Shown here: positions 6,020 to 10,804 of the stretch, in pieces
How the letters are laid out: every line of letters starts with the position of its first letter
Position numbering within the stretch: position 1 is the first letter of the stretch
Assembly: GCA_020847355.1 (NCBI GenBank)
Contig: JADLCG010000116.1
Coordinates: 1-10,804, forward strand
DNA: 10,804 nucleotides
Origin: Anaerolineales bacterium
GTDB lineage: Bacteria; Chloroflexota; Anaerolineae; Anaerolineales; Villigracilaceae
Direction: 5' to 3'
Translations under genes and position numbers: made by a program
Notes under the pieces: model-generated
Seen by the model: the letters and a program-made list of their open reading frames with translations, nothing else
Database searches by the model: none
What the model was told of the DNA's origin: nothing

Positions 6020-6865
6020 TTATTTTATATAGTGGTCGTCGTAATGTTCAACAATATCGGCGGCGAGCCAGTGTTCAACGGTTGGGTTTTCAAAAGCGCT
6101 GGCGGGCAAATCCTGCACAAAGTGAATTAATTCCAAACGCGCGCTTTCAAAGGCTTGGCGCACTTCCGCTGAACTGGAATTTCGGTAACGTTCTACTAAC
6201 TCCGCGTTGAACTCGTCCACGTTTGGTTCGGTATAGGCATAGTTTGGGTTTGCCAGCGTTTGTTGGGTCACTTGCATTCCCTCCTTCCACCAACCGATGA
6301 TGTGCGCGAGCAAATCTTCAAAACGCGCAAAGCCCGCGCGGTTTAAGAACTCGGTTTTATTTTCCAGCGCGTCAAAACGCTGAAGGTAAGTTGACCATTC
6401 GTTTTCTAAGGTATCCAGCGTGAGGAAGCGGCTCAATGCGACCAGATGTTCGCGGGCGTGAGCGATAAAAATGCCGTTAATCCATGCGCGCATCCGCTGA
6501 TTTTCTTCATAAGTATCTTTATAAATGGATTTGAGATCGGCGACGGCTTTTTGGCGGGTCTTTTCAAAATGATTATAAAACTGCACCTCGGGCATAGTTT
6601 TATATTTGGCGACTGCCTCGGCGTTGAAGGCGTCATAATCGTATTTTTTACGCGCATATTCGCGGTCTTCGGCGAGCGCCATAATGATCGGCATTCCTTC
6701 TTCCCACCAAGCCACAATATGCGCCAGCATATCTCGAAATTCAGCGTAGCCCTGTTTGCGCACGCGCCCGGCTCCGTCCGCTGGATCCCAACGGCTAAAT
6801 CTGGAGACGTAATTCGCCCATTCATTTTCAAGAAAGTTGATAACGCGTTGTTTGTAGTTAGCCAT
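6020..6865 (-). CDS. Tandem-duplicated ClbS/DUF1706-like four-helix-bundle protein
   Basis: A 281-residue protein made of two homologous halves. Repeat one (about 11-146) has FLENEWANYVSRF, FRDMLAHIVAWWEEGMP, NAEAVAKY and FIAHAREHLVAL. Repeat two (about 151-281) has TLENEWSTYLQRF, FEDLLAHIIGWWKEGMQ, NAELVERY and AADIVEHYDDHYIK. Each half resembles the DinB-like ClbS/DfsB (DUF1706) fold, in which a lone His after helix two and an HxxxH pair can bind metal: H49 with H136/H140, and H188 with H274/H278. ClbS itself hydrolyses the colibactin cyclopropane and so protects its host's DNA; whether this protein does anything similar is unknown. Single-domain members are about 150-170 residues, so this is a head-to-tail fusion. 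A GAGG ribosome site precedes the ATG at 6865. It is the first gene of the operon with folK, the FAH-family gene and the hemerythrin-like gene. Confidence 0.82.
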   Translation of the reverse strand: MANYKQRVINFLENEWANYVSRFSRWDPADGAGRVRKQGYAEFRDMLAHIVAWWEEGMPIIMALAEDREYARKKYDYDAFNAEAVAKYKTMPEVQFYNHFEKTRQKAVADLKSIYKDTYEENQRMRAWINGIFIAHAREHLVALSRFLTLDTLENEWSTYLQRFDALENKTEFLNRAGFARFEDLLAHIIGWWKEGMQVTQQTLANPNYAYTEPNVDEFNAELVERYRNSSSAEVRQAFESARLELIHFVQDLPASAFENPTVEHWLAADIVEHYDDHYIK

Positions 6866-7056
6866 ACCTACCTCGTTGAATTAACTTTGACGCAGATGCA
6901 CGCTTGCCGCGCTAATTTTACCCGCATTCTGCGCCGAGAAAGAAACTTTGCAGATCTGTAATAAAGGGATAATGGACGCGCTTCGCGGCGGGCTTCGGGA
7001 AGCAGGCTTCGGCGTTCTTGAATATTTTCCACGCTGAAGGTTTGTTTTATAATCCA
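6866..7056. other. Upstream region of the operon, no supported gene
   Basis: This is the first part of a 329-base gene-free stretch between divergent genes. It must hold the promoter of the minus-strand operon, but I find no convincing -35/-10 pair. A 65-codon minus-strand frame crosses it but starts with TTG inside the adjoining repeat and shows no recognisable protein features. Confidence 0.5.
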
Positions 7057-7159
7057 CTCTTGCAAATGTATTTGTAGGGCGGGTTTTTAACCCGCCATAT
7101 GCAAAATTTTATAAGGACGTCAGGCTCAAAGCCTGACCTACAATTGACTTTTGCAAGAG
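7057..7159. repeat. MITE-like inverted-repeat element with two internal hairpins
   Basis: The ends are imperfect inverted repeats of about 22 bases. The left end CTCTTGCAAATGTATTTG continues to TAGG at 7078. The right end (7137-7159), read on the other strand, begins CTCTTGCAAAAGTCAATTG and also ends TAGG. Inside are two perfect 8-bp hairpins with 3-base loops: GGCGGGTT/AACCCGCC at 7078-7096 and GTCAGGCT/AGCCTGAC at 7119-7137. No coding capacity. The layout fits a REP/MITE-type non-autonomous element. The right end supplies a TTGACT box that could serve the adjacent plus-strand gene. Confidence 0.7.
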
Positions 7160-7171
7160 ATCAAATAAAGT
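7144..7171 (+). promoter_or_regulatory. Weak promoter candidate for the DUF1304 gene
   Basis: TTGACT (7144-7149) and TAAAGT (7166-7171) are 16 bases apart, 23 bases before the ATG at 7195. The -35 box matches well and the -10 matches 4 of 6. The -35 lies inside the right terminal repeat of the element at 7057-7159. Confidence 0.35.
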
Positions 7172-7194
7172 TGTAACTGAAGAGGAGCAAAGCG

Positions 7195-7542
7195 ATGAAC
7201 TTATTGGTAAACCTACTGACCGGATTGACCGCTCTCTTGCATTTGGGTTTTCTCTATCTGGAAATGTTCCTTTGGGATAAACCCTTTGGCAGAAAAACTT
7301 TCCGCATGACGGAAGAACAAGCCAAAGCCTCCAAGACTTTGGCGCTGAATCAAGGTTTATATAACGGCTTCCTCGCCGCCGGTTTGATTTGGGGACTGTT
7401 CGCGGGAGACGCAGTGAAAATCTTTTTCTTGAGTTGCGTCATCATCGCTGGCATCTTCGGCGCGCTTACGGTGAGCAAGCGCATCTTTTATATTCAAGCC
7501 CTGCCTGCGCTTGTGGCGTTGGTTTTACTGTTGGTATTCTAA
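7195..7542 (+). CDS. DUF1304 family four-helix membrane protein
   Basis: A 115-residue integral membrane protein. The N-terminal helix with LTALLHLGFLYLEMFLWDKPFG (11-32) and the middle motif TLALNQGLYNGFLAAGLIWGLFA (48-70) match DUF1304, a small family of uncharacterised inner-membrane proteins. Four membrane segments are predicted at about 3-26, 52-70, 75-94 and 97-115. The polar part (residues 29-50) carries the conserved KTFRMTEEQAKASK stretch. The ribosome site GAGGAG lies 7 bases before the ATG. It is a single-gene unit that converges on the homoserine dehydrogenase gene, with only 11 bases between the two stop codons. No biochemical role is established for the family. Length is normal and nothing is missing. 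Confidence 0.9.
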   Translation: MNLLVNLLTGLTALLHLGFLYLEMFLWDKPFGRKTFRMTEEQAKASKTLALNQGLYNGFLAAGLIWGLFAGDAVKIFFLSCVIIAGIFGALTVSKRIFYIQALPALVALVLLLVF

Positions 7543-7553
7543 GTTTAGGTTTT

Positions 7554-8594
7554 TTATTTGACGATATTCACAAAATCCGCAAACAGACCGTAAGCCGTTT
7601 CAACGGGACCGCCCTGCAGACCGGGCTTTTCGGATAAAGCGATGGAGTAATCCAAAATCACGTCGGTTCTAAAGGTGACGCCCGTGCTGGAATTCATCAT
7701 GCCATAGAGCGGGGAAGCGGCATCCACCAATTGCGGGGAAACGCTTGCATTAATTTTGCCGTCAATTTTTTCGGCGGAGCAAACTAATTTATATCTTTTA
7801 TTTTCGCTTTTGGCTTTTGCAATCATTTCGGCTGTAATGCCGCGAATGCCAATGGGATTAATCTCTTGCGGCGTGATCGGCGTATCCCATAATACGGTGA
7901 CTAAAGCGCAAACTTTGATCGCCGCATCCCAACCGTCCACGTCGTTGGTTGGGTCGGTCTCTGCCACGCCGATGGATTGGCAATATTTGACGGCGGCTTC
8001 GTACGATTCGCCGTTTTCCATGCAGGATAGGATGATGTTGGTCGTGGCGTTGAAAATCCCTTTAAAAGATTCTAAATCCGCCAGCGGAAACGCCTCGCGC
8101 ATCACGCTGAAAACTGGCGCGCCGCCCAAAATCGTCGATTCAAACTGAAATTTTTTGCCTTTCGATTCAGCCAGTTGAGTCAATTCACGATAGCCATGCA
8201 CCAGCGGACCTTTGTTGGCGGTGATGGCGTGCATCCTCAAATTTAGCGCCAAGCGGATGTGATCCAGCGCGGGTTGACCGGTTTGGGTGTTGACTGGGGA
8301 GTTTTCAAAGAGAACGTCTGCTGAAGAATGTTGAATTACGGAAAGGGAATCGGTAATCGGGAATTGGGAATTGTTTAATGATGAAATATCTTTTCCGTTT
8401 TCAACGAGTTCCAGCGCTTTCTCAATATCAAGTCCATTTGGATTGACGGCAAAGCCATGACGACCTGTAGATATGCCGGTGAACGAAAAGGTGATGTCAT
8501 ATTTTGATTTCAAGACGGCTTGTTTACGCAGTAATAATTTTGCTAATGAACGGGCTACGTTTCCAAAACCAATGAGCGCGAGTTTGTAGTGCAT
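7554..8594 (-). CDS. hom: Homoserine dehydrogenase, short form without ACT domain
   Basis: It reduces L-aspartate 4-semialdehyde to homoserine with NAD(P)H, the branch point to threonine, methionine and isoleucine. The 346 residues comprise the nucleotide-binding domain (LALIGFGNVARSL, 5-17), the junction with HAITANKGPLVHGY (122-135, catalytic Lys128) and the catalytic domain with FNATTNIILSCMENG (181-195), IGVAETDPTNDVDGWDAAIK (208-227). D223 and K227 are the equivalents of the yeast active-site Asp and Lys. The protein stops at GLFADFVNIVK without the roughly 80-residue ACT domain that gives threonine feedback control in longer (about 430-residue) enzymes, so allosteric threonine inhibition through an ACT domain is not expected. 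AGGAG lies 5 bases before the ATG at 8594. No thrB, thrC or lysC is adjacent; the next upstream gene is separated by a repeat. Confidence 0.95.
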   Translation of the reverse strand: MHYKLALIGFGNVARSLAKLLLRKQAVLKSKYDITFSFTGISTGRHGFAVNPNGLDIEKALELVENGKDISSLNNSQFPITDSLSVIQHSSADVLFENSPVNTQTGQPALDHIRLALNLRMHAITANKGPLVHGYRELTQLAESKGKKFQFESTILGGAPVFSVMREAFPLADLESFKGIFNATTNIILSCMENGESYEAAVKYCQSIGVAETDPTNDVDGWDAAIKVCALVTVLWDTPITPQEINPIGIRGITAEMIAKAKSENKRYKLVCSAEKIDGKINASVSPQLVDAASPLYGMMNSSTGVTFRTDVILDYSIALSEKPGLQGGPVETAYGLFADFVNIVK

Positions 8595-8630
8595 GGATTC
8601 TCCTGTTGAAGATTTAAGGTTGAAGGTTCA

Positions 8631-8665
8631 AGGTTGCAAGTCTTTCAACTTGTGACCTGCAACCT
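8631..8665. repeat. Imperfect hairpin repeat after the SCO1664-family gene
   Basis: AGGTTGCAAGTC (8631-8642) and GACCTGCAACCT (8654-8665) pair with one mismatch around an 11-base loop. Upstream, AAGGTTGAAGGTTCAAGGTTG (from 8615) repeats the AAGGTT word three times. The core CTTGTGACCT also occurs in the repeat at 9380-9423, so both belong to one family. It begins 7 bases past the SCO1664-family stop and fills most of the gap to hom. There is no T-run, so an intrinsic terminator is doubtful. Confidence 0.6.
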
Positions 8666-8672
8666 GCGATTA

Positions 8673-9368
8673 TTATATAGGCGGGTATGGATATGCCCTG
8701 CGCCCCGGCGGCGGGTGAGGGAATAGTTTTGTTTCGGCTAATTTTTCGGCGCGGCGCACGAGGGCGCTTATTTCGCTTGGGCTGAGATACGGCTCAAAGC
8801 GGGCAGACCAGTTTGAGGTCCGAGCGAGAGGCGCGAGTAGTTTATCAGAAATAGTCTCTCCGGCAAAATCCCAAATCACCGTGCGGAGTTTATCATCCTG
8901 ATGAAAACAAACGCCGTGATCAATGGCGTAGAGTCGCTTTGTATCCCGTTCAAAAAAAATATGCCCGCCTTTGCGATCCGCATTGTTGAGCAGTAAATCA
9001 AAAAAAACGATTGGGCGAAGTTTTTCTTTATCTTCTGTTGTGAAATTAAAATAGTGGTATTCAATATCGTATTCAATGAATTCTTGTAACGAGCCTGCGC
9101 CGTAAGGTCCTTCATTTCGATAAACGGTGAATGGCACGATGTGCAAATCAAGCGCTTCGCTTAATTGATATGCCGCGACTTCACGCAAAGATAATGTATT
9201 TTCAGGAAAATCCCAGAGCGGTTGTTCGCCGCGACTCGGTTTGTAAACTGCCGGATAAATTTCGCCTTCGTATTCAACGTCCGCTAGGAACGTGTAATTT
9301 GACCCAAGCATGAATTGCCCTTTGAGTCTGTATTCGCCATGTTCTAATGCAAGTTGGATCGGATACAT
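8673..9368 (-). CDS. SCO1664 family protein (phosphatidylinositol-kinase-like fold)
   Basis: With the ATG at 9368 the protein is 231 residues. A longer frame begins at a TTG (9392), but its extra codons lie in a repeat and are not family-like. The fold is that of a HipA/PI3-4-kinase-like protein: AVYKPSRGEQPLWDFP (40-55) with K43 as likely ATP ligand, LREVAAYQLSEAL, the catalytic-loop equivalent LLLNNADRKGGHIFF (125-139), and YAIDHGVCF (147-155) in place of the DFG region. It ends with a Pro-rich tail (HPPPGRRAYPYPP) seen in this family. In Actinobacteria the family is found with DUF3090 and a phosphomutase-like gene near mshC; here the DUF3090 gene lies directly upstream, but no mshC is visible. 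Substrate unknown. No clear ribosome site precedes 9368 because a hairpin repeat ends 11 bases before it. Confidence 0.85.
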   Translation of the reverse strand: MYPIQLALEHGEYRLKGQFMLGSNYTFLADVEYEGEIYPAVYKPSRGEQPLWDFPENTLSLREVAAYQLSEALDLHIVPFTVYRNEGPYGAGSLQEFIEYDIEYHYFNFTTEDKEKLRPIVFFDLLLNNADRKGGHIFFERDTKRLYAIDHGVCFHQDDKLRTVIWDFAGETISDKLLAPLARTSNWSARFEPYLSPSEISALVRRAEKLAETKLFPHPPPGRRAYPYPPI

Positions 9369-9379
9369 ATTTGGTCGCA

Positions 9380-9423
9380 AGTCAAAGGTCAAAAGTCAGA
9401 CCTTCGACTTGTGACCTTTGACT
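9380..9423. repeat. Long imperfect hairpin repeat between the DUF3090 and SCO1664-family genes
   Basis: The left arm GTCAAAGGTCAAAAGTC (9381-9397) and the right arm GACTTGTGACCTTTGAC (9406-9422) pair at 16 of 17 positions around an 8-base loop, with one extra A:T pair outside. It fills nearly all of the 57-base spacer. The sequence family matches the repeat at 8631-8665. It could act as an mRNA hairpin that separates expression of the two genes. Confidence 0.75.
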
Positions 9424-9425
9424 AA

Positions 9426-9953
9426 TCAATGGACGTGCCCATTTTTCTTTGGGCAAAAATGACCTTCGGGTTCTATGGGCTGACCACACTGCGGGCAGAC
9501 GGGTCTTCCACGAGATGAAACATCTTGTCCCCAACGCGCCAGCGCGCGCAGTTGTGAGCGGGTGGTCCAAAAGCGCACTTGTGCGGCGGTTTCCGGCTCA
9601 ACTTCTTCGGTGAGCAATTCTTTGGTGAAGATGACGACGCGGTCGCGGTCTTTATCGTAGCCGAGACCAATTTCGCCGGCGCGAAAGAGCGGGTCCACTG
9701 GCGGGTTGATGCGCATGATATGTTCCATGTAATCGCCGGAGGCTTCGTCCAGTTGTGGGTATTGCTGGGTGATTTGCGCGAGGAATTGCTCGATCCCGAT
9801 GGCGAGCGAGAGCAATTGCGCTTTTTCGATGATAATCGTGATCGTGCGCGCGTCTTGATAGGCTTGTAGATAAAATACGCGCTGACCGGGCTTGCCAATT
9901 GCGTCGGCGGTGATGTGGTCGCAGGGGTCTACGTCAATTTCAAAGCGGGGCAT
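9426..9953 (-). CDS. DUF3090 family protein with C-terminal zinc ribbon
   Basis: A 175-residue protein matching DUF3090. The core FYLQAYQDARTITIIIEKAQLLSLA (27-51) is followed by FRAGEIGLGYDKDRDRVVIFTKEL (90-113) and ATAQ-like RFWTTRSQLRALARWG (127-142), which give a compact alpha/beta domain. The last 25 residues form a short zinc-ribbon-like tail: CPQCGQPI with C153 and C156, then C167 and a His at 173 or 175. Its role is unknown; in Actinobacteria it is a fixed neighbour of SCO1664-type proteins. Here the pair is kept, with this gene first. An AAAGG ribosome site lies 9 bases before the ATG at 9953. The gene diverges from the acyl-CoA mutase gene across a 54-base spacer. Confidence 0.88.
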   Translation of the reverse strand: MPRFEIDVDPCDHITADAIGKPGQRVFYLQAYQDARTITIIIEKAQLLSLAIGIEQFLAQITQQYPQLDEASGDYMEHIMRINPPVDPLFRAGEIGLGYDKDRDRVVIFTKELLTEEVEPETAAQVRFWTTRSQLRALARWGQDVSSRGRPVCPQCGQPIEPEGHFCPKKNGHVH

Positions 9954-9973
9954 AATGAATAACCTTTCGCGTA

Positions 9974-9980
9974 TTATAAT
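9974..9980. promoter_or_regulatory. Overlapping divergent -10 boxes between DUF3090 and acyl-CoA mutase genes
   Basis: ATTATAAT (9973-9980 region) contains TATAAT on the plus strand (9975-9980) and TATAAT on the minus strand (9974-9979). The 54-base spacer must hold start signals for both genes, and these are the only good boxes in it. The plus-strand box lies 27 bases before the mutase ATG, the minus-strand box 20 bases before the DUF3090 ATG. No clear -35 hexamer is seen for either, so strength and use are uncertain. Confidence 0.4.
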
Positions 9981-10007
9981 CGCATTATCTTTATCAAAGG
10001 AGCCGCC

Positions 10008-10804
<797 letters not shown>

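Noticed and set aside
6868..7065. 65-codon minus-strand frame upstream of the ClbS-like gene
   Set aside because: It starts with TTG inside a repeat, has no ribosome site and is Arg-rich without any recognisable motif, so it is more likely non-coding.
7078..7137. Possible intrinsic terminators formed by the two hairpins in the element
   Set aside because: Neither stem is followed by a T-run and neither lies at the end of a gene; they fit an inverted-repeat element better.
8615..8665. Possible CRISPR-like or tandem repeat array from the repeated AAGGTT word
   Set aside because: The units are only 6-10 bases, irregular, and without spacers; the stretch forms an imperfect hairpin instead.

Overview
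The window looks like a chromosomal segment of a Chloroflexota bacterium, most likely of the Anaerolineae. That is an inference from three things: the protein families (the SCO1664-family/DUF3090 pair outside Actinobacteria, a ClbS/DUF1706-like tandem protein, a split acyl-CoA mutase large subunit), the moderate GC content, and the many short palindromic repeats between genes. No phylogenetic computation was possible. There are no rRNA or tRNA genes, no CRISPR array, no transposase and no phage genes. Most of the window is housekeeping and small-molecule metabolism.

Layout. (1) Bases 1-2833, minus strand: the N-terminal 496 residues of a PYROXD2-like FAD oxidoreductase, preceded by a GcvT-type aminomethyltransferase-fold protein. 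A nested short-repeat remnant lies between them. (2) Bases 2834-3976, minus strand: an AT-rich patch with two small two-helix membrane proteins that look like diverged paralogues, headed by the wreck of a small cupin gene (intact N-terminus, lost centre, C-terminus in another frame). A perfect 28-bp palindrome sits just upstream. (3) Bases 4119-6865, minus strand: a compact four-gene operon, in transcription order a duplicated ClbS/DinB-like four-helix-bundle protein, FolK (folate synthesis), a fumarylacetoacetate-hydrolase-family enzyme and a hemerythrin-fold protein that has lost most iron ligands. It ends at a clear intrinsic terminator. (4) Bases 6866-7194: a gene-free stretch holding a MITE-like inverted-repeat element with two internal hairpins. 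(5) Bases 7195-8594: a DUF1304 membrane protein on the plus strand converging on a short homoserine dehydrogenase (threonine/methionine synthesis) on the minus strand. (6) Bases 8631-9953, minus strand: DUF3090 protein followed by an SCO1664-family kinase-fold protein, with related hairpin repeats between the two genes and after the second. (7) Bases 10008-10804, plus strand: the start of an adenosylcobalamin-dependent acyl-CoA mutase large subunit, divergent from the DUF3090 gene. Its active-site residues match isobutyryl-CoA mutase rather than methylmalonyl-CoA mutase.

I did not find an obvious new multi-gene defence or biosynthetic system. The most unusual items are the ligand-poor hemerythrin homologue, the paralogous membrane-protein pair behind a palindromic control site and a decayed cupin, the duplicated ClbS-like protein, the isobutyryl-type residues in the mutase, and hairpin repeats that have shaped the spacers and in one case the leader of a gene.
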